A stretch of 64,000 nt of DNA from Pacificoceanicola onchidii (GTDB taxonomy: Bacteria > Pseudomonadota > Alphaproteobacteria > Rhodobacterales > Rhodobacteraceae). The translations under genes were made by a program, and so were the position numbers. Shown here in pieces: positions 24,203 through 32,598 of this stretch. The notes below the pieces were generated by a model. That model saw nothing but the letters and a program-made list of their open reading frames with translations, searched no databases and had not been told where the DNA came from. The stretch lies in NCBI RefSeq assembly GCF_004804335.1, contig NZ_SRXY01000006.1, positions 265,434-329,433 of the forward strand, given 5' to 3'. Within the stretch, counting starts at the first letter, position 1. Each line of letters begins with the position of its first letter.

Positions 24203-25138
24203 ATGCAACCGGATCGCCCCCTCCTCGGCATCGCCCTCATGCTGGGCTTCTGCGCCCTTGCCCCTCTGGCGGACGCACTGGCCAAGATGCTTGGCCCGTT
24301 GATTGCCGTTGGCCAGCTGGTTTTTCTGCGGTTCATTCTGCAAGCCCTGATCCTCCTGCCCATCACCCTGGCCACGCGCCGCCCCATGCGCACGGACCGG
24401 CGCAGCTTCTTTCTGATCGCCCTGCGCACGCTATTGCACATCGCGGGGATTGCCACCGTCTTCACCGCGCTCCTCTACCTGCCGCTCGCGGACGCCATCG
24501 CCATCGCCTATGTCATGCCCTTCATCATGCTGCTGCTCGGGCATTACGTCCTTGGCGAAGAAGTCGGCTGGCACCGGCTCTCCGCCTGCGCCGTCGGTTT
24601 CATCGGCACGCTTTTGGTGATTCAGCCTGCCTTTGATGATGTGGGCTGGCCGGCGCTGCTGCCGCTTGCCGTGGCCTTCATCTTTGCCGCTTTCATGCTG
24701 GTCACCCGCCAGATCGCGCAGCACACTGATCCCATCGGAATGCAGGCGCTCTCGGCGCTCCTTGCCGTGGCGCTTCTTGGCCCGCTCATGCTGGCCTTTC
24801 CGGGCGTCGCGGCCCTCGCCTGGACGCCGCCCACGCAGGAAGGTTGGGGGTTGATCCTCGCCATGGGCTTTGCTGGCACCTTTGCGCATCTGCTTATGAC
24901 ATGGTCCCTGCGCTACGCACCTGCCGCCACGCTGGCCCCAATGCAATATCTCGAAATCCCCATTGCAACGCTGTTCGGCTGGATCCTGTTCAAGGATCTG
25001 CCCGGGCCGCTGGCCGCGCTCGGCATCGCCGTTACCATGGCTGCGGGACTTTACGTGATCCTCAGGGAGCGGGCCAGCCTTTCGGGGCAGCGCGCAGGCC
25101 GTCCAGAAGCGCATCAAGGCACGCCACCGGCAGGATAA
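24203..25138 (+). CDS. EamA/DMT-family transporter (paralogue)
   Basis: 311 residues, ten helices, two EamA repeats. ALMLGFCALAPLADALAKMLGP parallels the start of the upstream paralogue; TALLYLPLADAIAIAYVMPFIM and APMQYLEIPIATLFGWILFKDLP are repeated pattern positions. Likely exports a metabolite. Its last 77 bp overlap, tail to tail, the 3' end of the leftward thiamine pyrophosphokinase gene. Confidence 0.9.
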   Translation: MQPDRPLLGIALMLGFCALAPLADALAKMLGPLIAVGQLVFLRFILQALILLPITLATRRPMRTDRRSFFLIALRTLLHIAGIATVFTALLYLPLADAIAIAYVMPFIMLLLGHYVLGEEVGWHRLSACAVGFIGTLLVIQPAFDDVGWPALLPLAVAFIFAAFMLVTRQIAQHTDPIGMQALSALLAVALLGPLMLAFPGVAALAWTPPTQEGWGLILAMGFAGTFAHLLMTWSLRYAPAATLAPMQYLEIPIATLFGWILFKDLPGPLAALGIAVTMAAGLYVILRERASLSGQRAGRPEAHQGTPPAG

Positions 25139-25748
25139 GCAACATCTTCGGCGCATCGACTGTCACGCGCACCGCGCTTTCCGACGCCTCGTTGGACGTG
25201 CCAACACGCCCGTCCGGGGTCATCTTCAGCCCGTCTATCGGCCAACGCAGCCCTTCGGAGCGGCCCTGCACGGCGCCCATCGGAAACAGCGACACCCGGC
25301 ACCCCGGCGCCAGCATCAGAGGCAGGTCCGGCGGCACCAGCACAGCGACATCCTCCTGCCCGACCAGCACACACCGCCGGTCCGCATGGCGGCACAGAAC
25401 GGTCAGTGCGGCCAGCTGGTGATCCAGCCTCGCGCCCAAAAATCCATGCGCCAGAACAAGCGGGGCCGAGATATTGCGTAGACATTTATCGAAATCGGTG
25501 CTGTCCTGCTCCGATATCCGGTGCAAAACACCGGGTGCCAGCCGCCTCTGATCGGCCTCCGGAAGGGAGTCCATATCCCCGATCACCGCGTCGGGCATAA
25601 CGCCCAAGTCCAACAAAACAGAGGCTCCGCCGTCAGCGGCGACAATGGCGGAGGCGTCGGGCAAGGACGCGGAAAGCAACTCAGGATTGCATTCCCCGCC
25701 GCCAACCAGCAAAACCACCCCGGATGTCCGTACAATTTCAGATTTCAT
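25062..25748 (-). CDS. Thiamine pyrophosphokinase
   Basis: 228 residues. Adds pyrophosphate from ATP to thiamine to give thiamine diphosphate. Motifs in order: LLVGGGECN, AADGGASVLLDLGVMPDAVIGDMDS (nucleotide and metal binding), EQDSTDFDKCL, and GARLDHQLAAL. The C-terminal sandwich domain ends with a thiamine pocket-like strand pattern. The C-terminus overlaps the EamA gene by 77 bp on the other strand. No TPP riboswitch pattern was seen upstream. Confidence 0.9.
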   Translation of the reverse strand: MKSEIVRTSGVVLLVGGGECNPELLSASLPDASAIVAADGGASVLLDLGVMPDAVIGDMDSLPEADQRRLAPGVLHRISEQDSTDFDKCLRNISAPLVLAHGFLGARLDHQLAALTVLCRHADRRCVLVGQEDVAVLVPPDLPLMLAPGCRVSLFPMGAVQGRSEGLRWPIDGLKMTPDGRVGTSNEASESAVRVTVDAPKMLLILPVACLDALLDGLRAAPKGWPAP

Positions 25749-25869
25749 GTCAAATTAATGGCAATTTAGGAAACTGACCACAATCAAGTCATGAAATGAT
25801 ACCCTGCAGGGCACAGATTCGATCAGCTTTCGTCCACTACAGCGTGGTAAACACTCTGTTGCAGAACGA

Positions 25870-28446
25870 ATGAAAGTGAGCAGAGCAATGGTGAGTTCGA
25901 GCAAGATTCTGACGGTCTCATACGGCACCTTCTCCTGTACGGCAGAAGGTTTTGACGATCCGCTGGCCGTGGTCAAGGAAACAACCCATTTCTTCCGGGG
26001 GGTGGTTGGCGAAGACCGATTCTTCGGGGCAGAGCCCCCGCAATTCGACCCCGAAATCGCCAGTGAACTGATGCGGGCGCAGATTTCTGCGGAAGAGCAG
26101 GACGGCAAGCTGACCTTGCGTCCGGCCCTAGCCGCAGGGGCCACGTCGTCCGGAGCTCTGGCTGCCGCGCTCAGCGCAGGGGCCGCGCGGGCCGAACCCG
26201 CCGCTCCGGCGCTGCCCGACGACGACACGATTGAGGCCGTCGCCGCAGAGGCGGAGGCTGAAGCCGCAGCTGCCGAAGCGGAGGCCGAGGCTGAGGCACA
26301 TGTTGAAGAAGCCGTCGCAACCATGGCGGACGATCTCGCCGAACCGGATGAGATGCTCGTCGAGGCCGAGGAAGAAAGCGCGGTCGATGCCGTCGCCAGC
26401 GAATCCGTCGACACTGACGACGACGTGGCGCTCGATTTTGACCCTTCCGTAATCGCAGGCTTGGCAGCGGACAGCGTCGCGGCTCTCGCCGATGATACGG
26501 CACAGACACAACCGGCGCCGGACATGGACGCCGCCTTCGATGGCCTCGTTGAGGACGAAGCCCCCGCGGCCCCGGCCCGCCGTTTCTCCGATCCCGGCTC
26601 CATTGCCGACAAGCTGGACCGTATTCGAGCCGTTGTTGCGGAAGCGCCGCAGGACGATCTGGAGGACGAGGACTCCTTCGACGACGAAGCAGAAGAAGAC
26701 GGTTTCCTCTCCGCTCAGGAGACGGACAAACCTGTTGCTCACAAGGACGCAGACGACGCCGTTGACCTTGCTGCGATCTCTGAGGCTGCAACAGACGACG
26801 CGGAAGACGCCTTTGATCTCGCTGCTCTGGACGCGGATGAGGACGAAGCGGACGATGCCTTCGATCTGAGCGCCCTGATCGGTGAGGACGATTCCGAAGA
26901 AGAAGTCGATCCGCTCGCCGCACTGGTCGAAACGGTTGGTGGCCCAGAAGCCGCCGATGCCGCCTTTGACGCCTGGGACGAAGACGCGGGCGAAGACAAC
27001 GCCGAGGCCGATGACTGGGATTGGGACGAGGATGAAGAGGAGGCCCTGGCTCAGGACACGCCTCCGCCGCCGCCCGCCCCTGAGCCTGAGGTGGAGGCGG
27101 AAGCCGAGCCCGAAGCCGAGGACCTTCAGACCCGCCCCGCGCCGCTCCGCGCCCGCGTGGTCAAGGTCAAGCGCGCCGAGTTCGACAAGGCCGTTGCAAC
27201 CGGCCGTCTCGAAGAGATCGAAGACAGCGCCGAAGACACCCCCCCGCCTGCGCCGCTTGGCGATTACAGCACGCTGAGCGCCGAGGAAGAGGACGAACTC
27301 GCTCGCGAACTCGCCGCGGTCAAGGCAGAGCTTGCCGGAGACTTCGACGAAGACGATTGGGATGACGTCGACGAAGACAACGCCTATGCCACGGAAGCGT
27401 CGGAAACCGCGGAAGAGGATTGGGACTTCGAGGAAGACGCCGCCGAAGAGCAGCAGCCCGCCGTCGCGCACGCCGCCCAAACGCCGCCGCCGCCGAGCGC
27501 CGATGGCTGGGATGACGAGGACGATTGGGACGACGAAGACGAGGATGACTGGGATGCACACCCGGCCGCCGCGAGCGCCGCGCCGCTGCGCCTGGACAAT
27601 CCCGTCACCCCGGCCCCAATGTCTGAAGATGACGACCAGATCGACACCAACATCCGCTCCGCCGTCGAAGACGTGCGCAAGGCGGTGAAGATGTCGAGCC
27701 CGGGCCGCGCCATGCTGACGGAACGCTCTGTCGAAGACAACGACACGTCGCGCATCCTCGACCAGACCAACGAAGAGCTGGAAGAGCCGGAAGGCAACCG
27801 CCGCCGCAGCGCCATTGCACATCTGCGTGCCGCTGTCGCAGCGACCCGCGCCGACAAACTGCTGAGCCGCAAGAGCCCGGAAGCCGAGGCCGACGAGGCC
27901 GAAGCCTACCGCGAAGACCTCGCAAACGCTGTGCGCCCGCGCCGTCCGCAAACGTCGCAGGCCCCGCAAACCCGCAGCGAGCGCCCAAGGACCGAGGCCG
28001 CACAGGAAGCCGAGCGCCCTGCCCCGCTGAAACTGGTGGCGGAGCAGCGAATCGAAGAGGTGGCCTCTGAGCCGGTTCGTCCGCGTCGCATAGGCCGTGA
28101 CCGTCCGATGACGACAACACCGCGCGCACCGGCAGCCGCCACGCCCGAAGCACCGGTGAACGAAAGCGACTTTGCCGCTTATGCCGAAGAGATGGGGGCC
28201 ACGGAGCTCTCGGATCTTCTGGAAGCGGCGGCAGCCTACATGTCCTTCGTCGAAGGCCGCGAACAGTTCTCGCGCCCGCAGCTTATGTCTACTGTCCGGC
28301 AGGCCGAAGACCGGGAGAGCAGCCGCGAAGACCGTTTGCGCAGCTTTGGCCAACTCCTGCGGGAGGGTAAAATCGAAAAAACCTCCGGTGGACGCTTCAC
28401 CGCGTCCGAACGCATCAGCTTCAAGCCGGAGCGGGCCGCAGGGTAA
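25870..28446 (+). CDS. Large acidic low-complexity protein with conserved N- and C-terminal segments
   Basis: 858 residues, cytoplasmic by appearance. Residues about 10-80 form a conserved start (ILTVSYGTFSCTAEGFDDPLAVVKETTHFF in part). Residues about 90-600 are dominated by Asp, Glu and Ala, with three copies of D-D-A-x-D-L-x-A-L/I at about 295-340 and several Trp-Asp clusters (DDWDWDEDE, EDWDFEED, DDWDDEDEDDWD) at about 375-560. A basic, Arg-rich linker precedes a helical C-terminal domain (about 760-858) with TELSDLLEAAAAYMSFVEG and LRSFGQLLREGKIEK. Start could also be the ATG at 25888. Function unknown; similar proteins are sometimes mislabelled CheA in roseobacters. Confidence 0.85.
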   Translation: MKVSRAMVSSSKILTVSYGTFSCTAEGFDDPLAVVKETTHFFRGVVGEDRFFGAEPPQFDPEIASELMRAQISAEEQDGKLTLRPALAAGATSSGALAAALSAGAARAEPAAPALPDDDTIEAVAAEAEAEAAAAEAEAEAEAHVEEAVATMADDLAEPDEMLVEAEEESAVDAVASESVDTDDDVALDFDPSVIAGLAADSVAALADDTAQTQPAPDMDAAFDGLVEDEAPAAPARRFSDPGSIADKLDRIRAVVAEAPQDDLEDEDSFDDEAEEDGFLSAQETDKPVAHKDADDAVDLAAISEAATDDAEDAFDLAALDADEDEADDAFDLSALIGEDDSEEEVDPLAALVETVGGPEAADAAFDAWDEDAGEDNAEADDWDWDEDEEEALAQDTPPPPPAPEPEVEAEAEPEAEDLQTRPAPLRARVVKVKRAEFDKAVATGRLEEIEDSAEDTPPPAPLGDYSTLSAEEEDELARELAAVKAELAGDFDEDDWDDVDEDNAYATEASETAEEDWDFEEDAAEEQQPAVAHAAQTPPPPSADGWDDEDDWDDEDEDDWDAHPAAASAAPLRLDNPVTPAPMSEDDDQIDTNIRSAVEDVRKAVKMSSPGRAMLTERSVEDNDTSRILDQTNEELEEPEGNRRRSAIAHLRAAVAATRADKLLSRKSPEAEADEAEAYREDLANAVRPRRPQTSQAPQTRSERPRTEAAQEAERPAPLKLVAEQRIEEVASEPVRPRRIGRDRPMTTTPRAPAAATPEAPVNESDFAAYAEEMGATELSDLLEAAAAYMSFVEGREQFSRPQLMSTVRQAEDRESSREDRLRSFGQLLREGKIEKTSGGRFTASERISFKPERAAG

Positions 28447-28477
28447 ACCTGCGCCAACACAGACGCTAGAAAACAAG

Positions 28478-28511
28478 AAAGGGCGGCTTTTCAAAGCCGC
28501 CCTTTCGTTTT
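28478..28511 (+). terminator. Intrinsic terminator of the acidic protein gene
   Basis: AAAGGGCGGCTTT (28478-28490) and AAAGCCGCCCTTT (28493-28505) form a perfect 13-bp dyad with a 2-nt centre, followed by CGTTTT. It lies 32 bp after the stop. Confidence 0.9.
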
Positions 28512-28631
28512 GCTGCACCACAAGCAATCGCTCGCCTGCTACACGGCGGCAGACACCACCCTACGCTGATCTCTTGCTCTGAATTGAACAACCTGTAATG
28601 GTGTACCTGTTCGATTTGAGGGATTCAGACC

Positions 28632-29228
28632 ATGCGCTTTGCTTTGCTCACAGCCTCCGCCCTTTGCCTCGCCGCGGGCACCGCGCAAGCCGCCACCACG
28701 CTGTTCACCGATCGCGCTGCGTTCGAGGCGGCTTTGTCCGAGGTTTTCATCGACACGCTTGATGACCTCACGGTTGGCTCGGTCTCGACCCTTGTGCGCG
28801 ATGACTTTACGCTCACCGGGGACGTGTTCAAATGCGTCGAGCTCAGCAGTTGTGGCAACAACGGCGGGATCGGGTTCAATCACCCGGCCTATTTGTGGAA
28901 TTACGCGCCGCAGACGCTTACCTTCAACACCGCAATCAACGGGTTTGGCCTCGACTTCGGCAACAACGCGCCCGGCTCTCTGACGCTAACACTTGATGGA
29001 AACCAGAGCGCGGCCTTGTCTTCCGGGTCTTCGGCTTTCTTTGGCCTGATCTCCGACACAACTTTCACGGAAATCGCCTACAGCATGTCCCAGACGGAGT
29101 TCGCCCTGACGGACAACTTCACCTATGGCACACTGGCGACCTCGGCCGAGGTCCCGCTGCCCGCCTCGCTCTGGTCGATGCTGGCCGCACTGGCGTTCGG
29201 ATTTGGCTTGCGGCGCAGGGTGCGCTGA
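28632..29228 (+). CDS. Secreted VPLPA-CTERM protein (1)
   Basis: 198 residues. Signal peptide (about 1-20, LLTASALCLAAGTAQA), a beta-rich exported domain with FTDRAAFEAALSEVFIDTLDD and a Cys pair (CVELSSC), and a tripartite C-terminal sorting signal: VPLPASLW, a hydrophobic helix, then RRRVR. This tail is the VPLPA-CTERM signal that directs exosortase-type processing at the membrane or outer surface. GAGGGA lies 8-9 nt before the start. Preceded by its own spacer after a terminator, so monocistronic. Binding role unknown. Confidence 0.88.
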   Translation: MRFALLTASALCLAAGTAQAATTLFTDRAAFEAALSEVFIDTLDDLTVGSVSTLVRDDFTLTGDVFKCVELSSCGNNGGIGFNHPAYLWNYAPQTLTFNTAINGFGLDFGNNAPGSLTLTLDGNQSAALSSGSSAFFGLISDTTFTEIAYSMSQTEFALTDNFTYGTLATSAEVPLPASLWSMLAALAFGFGLRRRVR

Positions 29229-29237
29229 CGCCCGGGA

Positions 29238-29477
29238 TCAGGCGTCTTCGTCCTCGTTCGGATCCGGCTGGCCGACCCCGAGGAACACCGAGCGAAACGG
29301 CAGCATCCACAAGAAGCCCAACACGATAAAGACCACCAGTTCGAGCAGCATCGGCGGCCCGTCCATGACACCGCGCAGCCAGTCTGCGAGGGTCACGGCC
29401 AGAACGATATAGACCGGCAGGCCGATGAGCAGGATCACCAGCGACCAGCGCTTGCGGGCTTTGTAACTCAGGGCCAT
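29238..29477 (-). CDS. DUF2842-like small membrane protein
   Basis: 79 residues with two hydrophobic helices (LVILLIGLPVYIVLAVTLA and LLELVVFIVLGFLWMLPF) and an acidic C-terminus PDPNEDEDA. Matches the DUF2842 pattern common in Rhodobacterales. Ends 9 bp from the converging VPLPA gene. Located downstream of purA in reverse sense (gene order purA then this, both leftward, 46 bp apart). Confidence 0.8.
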   Translation of the reverse strand: MALSYKARKRWSLVILLIGLPVYIVLAVTLADWLRGVMDGPPMLLELVVFIVLGFLWMLPFRSVFLGVGQPDPNEDEDA

Positions 29478-29495
29478 GGGGCCTCCTTGGCGCAG

Positions 29496-29520
29496 CCGGG
29501 GCAGAGCCCCGGCCTACGGG
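29496..29520. repeat. Family B-like palindrome, copy 3
   Basis: CCGGGGC-aga-GCCCCGG followed by CCTACGGG, in the 46-bp gap between purA and the DUF2842-like gene. It matches the family B layout but the stem is CCGGGGC rather than GGCGGGGC. Confidence 0.4.
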
Positions 29521-29523
29521 CTG

Positions 29524-30819
29524 TCAGTCTTCGAACGGATCGGTCACGAGAATTGTATCGTCCCGCTCCGGCGAGGTGGAAAGTAGCGCAACCGGGCAGC
29601 CGATCAACTCTTCGACGCGGCGCACGTATTTGATCGCCGCTGCCGGCAGTTCTGCCCAAGAGCGCGCGCCTTCGGTCGACTCGCTCCAGCCGTCCATTTC
29701 CTCGTAGATCGGAACGCAACGCGCCTGCTGCTCGGAAGCAAATGGCAGATAGTCGAGCCGTTCGCCGTCAAGCTCGTATCCAACGCAGATCTTCAGCGTC
29801 TCGAAGCCGTCGAGCACGTCGAGTTTGGTGAGCGAGATGCCATTGACGCCGGAGGTCGCGCATGTCTGGCGCACCAGCACGGCGTCGAACCAGCCGCAGC
29901 GGCGCTTGCGCCCGGTGGTTGTACCGAACTCATGGCCGCGCTCGCCGAGTCGCTGTCCGTCCGCGTCTTCCAGTTCTGTCGGGAACGGCCCTTCGCCAAC
30001 GCGTGTGGTGTAGGCCTTCACGATGCCCAACACGAAATCAATCGCGCCCGGCCCGATGCCCGTCCCCGTCGCAGCCTGTCCCGCGATCACGTTGGACGAG
30101 GTGACAAAAGGATAGGTGCCGAAGTCGATGTCCAGCAATGCGCCCTGCGCGCCTTCGAACAGAATACGATCACCCGCGCGGCGCTTTTCGTTGAGAATCT
30201 TCCAGACCGGACCGGAATATTCGAGGATTTTAGGTGCGATTTCCTTGAGTTGCGCCATCAGAGCATCGCGGTCGACCGGCTCGATCCCAAGGCCCTTGCG
30301 GAGCGGATCGTGGTGCTGCAACGCTCGGTCCACCCGCGCTTCCAACGTGGCCATATCAGCCAGATCCGCGACCCTTACCGAGCGGCGACCAACCTTGTCC
30401 TCATAGGCCGGGCCGATGCCGCGACCGGTGGTGCCAATCTTGGTGCCCTTGGAGGCCGCCTCTTCCCGCGCCCGGTCCAGCTCGCCGTGAATCGGCAAAA
30501 TGAGCGGCGTGTTTTCGGCAATCATCAGCGTCTCGGGGCTGATGTCGACGCCTTGTGCACGCACTGTTTCAATCTCATTCACGAGGTGCCAGGGGTCCAG
30601 AACAACGCCGTTGCCGATCACCGAAAGCTTGCCCTTGCGCACCACGCCGGACGGCAAAGCGTGCAATTTGTAGACCTTGCCATCCACAACCAGCGTATGG
30701 CCTGCGTTGTGGCCTCCCTGAAACCGGCAGATCACATCGGCCCGGCTCGACAGCCAGTCTACGATCTTGCCTTTGCCCTCGTCGCCCCACTGGGCGCCCA
30801 CGACAACCACATTTGCCAT
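29524..30819 (-). CDS. purA: Adenylosuccinate synthetase
   Basis: 431 residues, full length. Uses GTP to join IMP and aspartate, the first step from IMP to AMP. Motifs: [17 protein letters not shown] (P-loop and catalytic Asp), [26 protein letters not shown] segment reading [34 protein letters not shown], and [17 protein letters not shown] near the C-terminus. Divergent from the GNAT gene at 30926. Codon use is typical of the window. Confidence 0.98.
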   Translation of the reverse strand: MANVVVVGAQWGDEGKGKIVDWLSSRADVICRFQGGHNAGHTLVVDGKVYKLHALPSGVVRKGKLSVIGNGVVLDPWHLVNEIETVRAQGVDISPETLMIAENTPLILPIHGELDRAREEAASKGTKIGTTGRGIGPAYEDKVGRRSVRVADLADMATLEARVDRALQHHDPLRKGLGIEPVDRDALMAQLKEIAPKILEYSGPVWKILNEKRRAGDRILFEGAQGALLDIDFGTYPFVTSSNVIAGQAATGTGIGPGAIDFVLGIVKAYTTRVGEGPFPTELEDADGQRLGERGHEFGTTTGRKRRCGWFDAVLVRQTCATSGVNGISLTKLDVLDGFETLKICVGYELDGERLDYLPFASEQQARCVPIYEEMDGWSESTEGARSWAELPAAAIKYVRRVEELIGCPVALLSTSPERDDTILVTDPFED

Positions 30820-30925
30820 TTTTCAAGCCTTTCAGGTGATGACCTCAAACCCGGCTCCCTATATAGCTGGTACGAACGGGGCGAAACCGAAAAAATGTCA
30901 CGGCAGAGAGGCAGCGCAGGTCGGC

Positions 30926-31432
30926 ATGTTGAGATGGGCCACATCGGCGGATTTTGACGACCTGGGTCAACTGATGTTTGACGCCATTCACGCGTCGCCC
31001 AGCCCGTATTCCCCCGCGCAGCGCCAGGCCTGGCTGTCCGAACCGCGCTCCGGGGCGGACTGGGCCGCGCGACTCGCGGCGCAGCGGGTGGCGCTTTTGG
31101 ATCTGGACGGGCCGCGCGGCTTTGCCACACTTCGGGCGGACGGTTACGTGGACATGGTCTTTCTTGCGGCACAGGCCCGTGGCCGGGGGTATTTTCGCGC
31201 CCTGATCGACAAGATCGTTACGGATGCAATCGCTCAAAGAATCCCGGAACTCACGACTCACGCCAGCCTTGCGGCGCAGGGGCCGTTTGCAGCATTGGGG
31301 TTCGAGCACGTCCGTGACGAAACCGTCTCCCGCGACGGTCAAACGCTGGCGCGCGCCTTCATGCGGCGCGCCCTGCCCCCCGTTATCGCGCCCCTCAGCG
31401 CGGATCTTGTATCTACTCCGGAGACCCTATGA
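30926..31432 (+). CDS. GNAT-family N-acetyltransferase
   Basis: 168 residues. The fold is recognised by MVFLAAQARGRGYFRALIDKIVTDAI, where GRGYFRAL corresponds to the acetyl-CoA pyrophosphate loop (Q/RxxGxG/A), and by LTTHASLAAQGPFAALGFEHV, the usual neighbour-helix and final strand. Start at 30926 begins MLRWATSADFDDLGQL, a standard GNAT start. Substrate unknown. The stop overlaps the next ATG (ATGA), coupling it to the four-helix membrane protein. Confidence 0.88.
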   Translation: MLRWATSADFDDLGQLMFDAIHASPSPYSPAQRQAWLSEPRSGADWAARLAAQRVALLDLDGPRGFATLRADGYVDMVFLAAQARGRGYFRALIDKIVTDAIAQRIPELTTHASLAAQGPFAALGFEHVRDETVSRDGQTLARAFMRRALPPVIAPLSADLVSTPETL

Positions 31433-31824
31433 GTTTTCTTTTTCGTTGGCTTTTTGCGCTGATCCTTCTGGCCGCCACCTATAACCCGACCCCGTATAAC
31501 TTCGCCCGCTGGGCTTTGGAGAACTGGCAGGAGCAACTGCCTCTGACCGTGCTGTTGGGGCTGGTTCTGCTTGTCGGCTATATCATCTACCTGCGCGCCA
31601 CCCTGCGCTCGATTGGTACGTTTGGCATGGCGCTTGTCCTGGCGCTGGTCGGGGCGCTCTTGTGGGTGCTTTGGGATTTTGGCCTGTTTGACCTGTCCAA
31701 CCCCAAACTGACCACATGGGTTGGCATACTCGCCCTGTCCCTTGTGTTGGGAATCGGTCTGTCCTGGTCGATCATCCGCCGCAAGCTTTCCGGCCAGGTT
31801 GACATGGACGACGTCGAAGAGTGA
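31429..31824 (+). CDS. Four-helix membrane protein (DUF6524-like)
   Basis: 131 residues with four hydrophobic helices: about 5-20, 41-58, 63-85 and 93-115, and a short basic-then-acidic C-terminus. The N-terminus LFRWLFALILLAATYNPTPYNFARW with conserved Asn-Pro-Thr and Trp resembles the DUF6524 family. Function unknown. Coupled to the GNAT gene upstream and followed by a family A repeat. Confidence 0.8.
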   Translation: MSFLFRWLFALILLAATYNPTPYNFARWALENWQEQLPLTVLLGLVLLVGYIIYLRATLRSIGTFGMALVLALVGALLWVLWDFGLFDLSNPKLTTWVGILALSLVLGIGLSWSIIRRKLSGQVDMDDVEE

Positions 31825-31833
31825 CCTGCAGCG

Positions 31834-31920
31834 GAGAAAAATTTTGCCGGAACAAAATTTTGCCGGGGCCAGCCCCGTCGCCTTTGGCGACTCCCCGGGA
31901 TACTTGAAGCACAAAGAAAC
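31834..31920 (+). repeat. Dispersed intergenic repeat, family A
   Basis: AT-rich block with two copies of AAAATTTTGCCGG, a GGGGCCAGCCCC hairpin, a CGCCTTTGGCG hairpin, then CCCCGGGATACTTGAAG and CACAAAGAAAC. It starts 10 bp after the preceding stop. Related copies are at 42352, 43261 and 46874. Confidence 0.75.
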
Positions 31921-32015
31921 GGCCTGACAGGTTTTGGGACGGCTGATTGGCGGGTTGCGCCGCCGCGCAGCTTACCCTACATACCCGCCATCATCGAACA
32001 AAGGCGCCCGCCCCT

Positions 32016-32396
32016 ATGGAAAACGTCATTCTGATCGTCCATCTGCTTCTCGCACTCGGCCTTATTGGCGTGGTGCTGCTTCAGCGCTCCGAAGGCGGTG
32101 GCCTTGGCATGGGTGGCGGCGGTGGCGGGGCCATGAGCCAGCGCTCGGCCGCAACGGCGATGGGCAAGGTGACCTGGATCCTTGCGATTGCCTTTATCAT
32201 CACGTCCCTGACGCTGACGATTTTCTCTGCGCAGAATGCTGCGGGCACCTCGATCCTCGACCGGATCGGCAACGCGCCTGCTGCCGAGGAAGGCAGCGAC
32301 GCGCCAGCTCCGCTGGAGACCGATGGCCTGTTGCCGCCGCCTTCTGCGGATGGCAGCGCTGACACGGATGCGCCGCTGGTGCCGCGCGCCGACTGA
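32016..32396 (+). CDS. secG: Protein translocase subunit SecG
   Basis: 126 residues. Two hydrophobic helices: VILIVHLLLALGLIGVVLLQ (about 4-22) and VTWILAIAFIITSLTLTIFS (about 51-72), with the conserved QRSEGGGLGMGGGGGG loop between them. SecG is the accessory subunit of SecYEG. The C-terminal tail (about 74-126), rich in Ala, Pro and Asp, is longer than in E. coli but usual in alphaproteobacteria. Start at 32016 (MENVILIV) fits the family. Located upstream of pyrG, as is common in this group. Confidence 0.95.
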   Translation: MENVILIVHLLLALGLIGVVLLQRSEGGGLGMGGGGGGAMSQRSAATAMGKVTWILAIAFIITSLTLTIFSAQNAAGTSILDRIGNAPAAEEGSDAPAPLETDGLLPPPSADGSADTDAPLVPRAD

Positions 32397-32446
32397 TCGC
32401 GACTGGTCCAAATCCGGGCCTTTACTAAACCTTGAAGACTTAACCC

Positions 32447-32471
32447 GGACCGCAACAGCATCTTGCGGTCC
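32447..32471 (+). terminator. Hairpin downstream of secG
   Basis: GGACCGCAA (32447-32455) and TTGCGGTCC (32463-32471) pair perfectly over 9 bp with a 7-nt loop. There is no U-tract after it, so it is a weak or factor-dependent terminator candidate in the 202-bp secG-pyrG gap. The rest of this gap shows no gene. Confidence 0.4.
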
Positions 32472-32598
32472 GCTGGACAAATCCGTCCGAATCCTGTAAC
32501 AGTCAAATCCCGTGATACTGCGTGCCAACAGGCCAGCAGTCGATCAGAATTTGGCGTTTTCGGACGCAGACAGACGACTTACTCACGGGGCTCCGAGC

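Noticed and set aside
26128..28527. A 799-codon open frame antisense to the acidic protein gene
   Set aside because: It is a codon-bias artefact of GC-rich, Asp/Glu/Ala-rich coding sequence; it has no ribosome site or family resemblance, and the + strand frame has conserved ends and a terminator.
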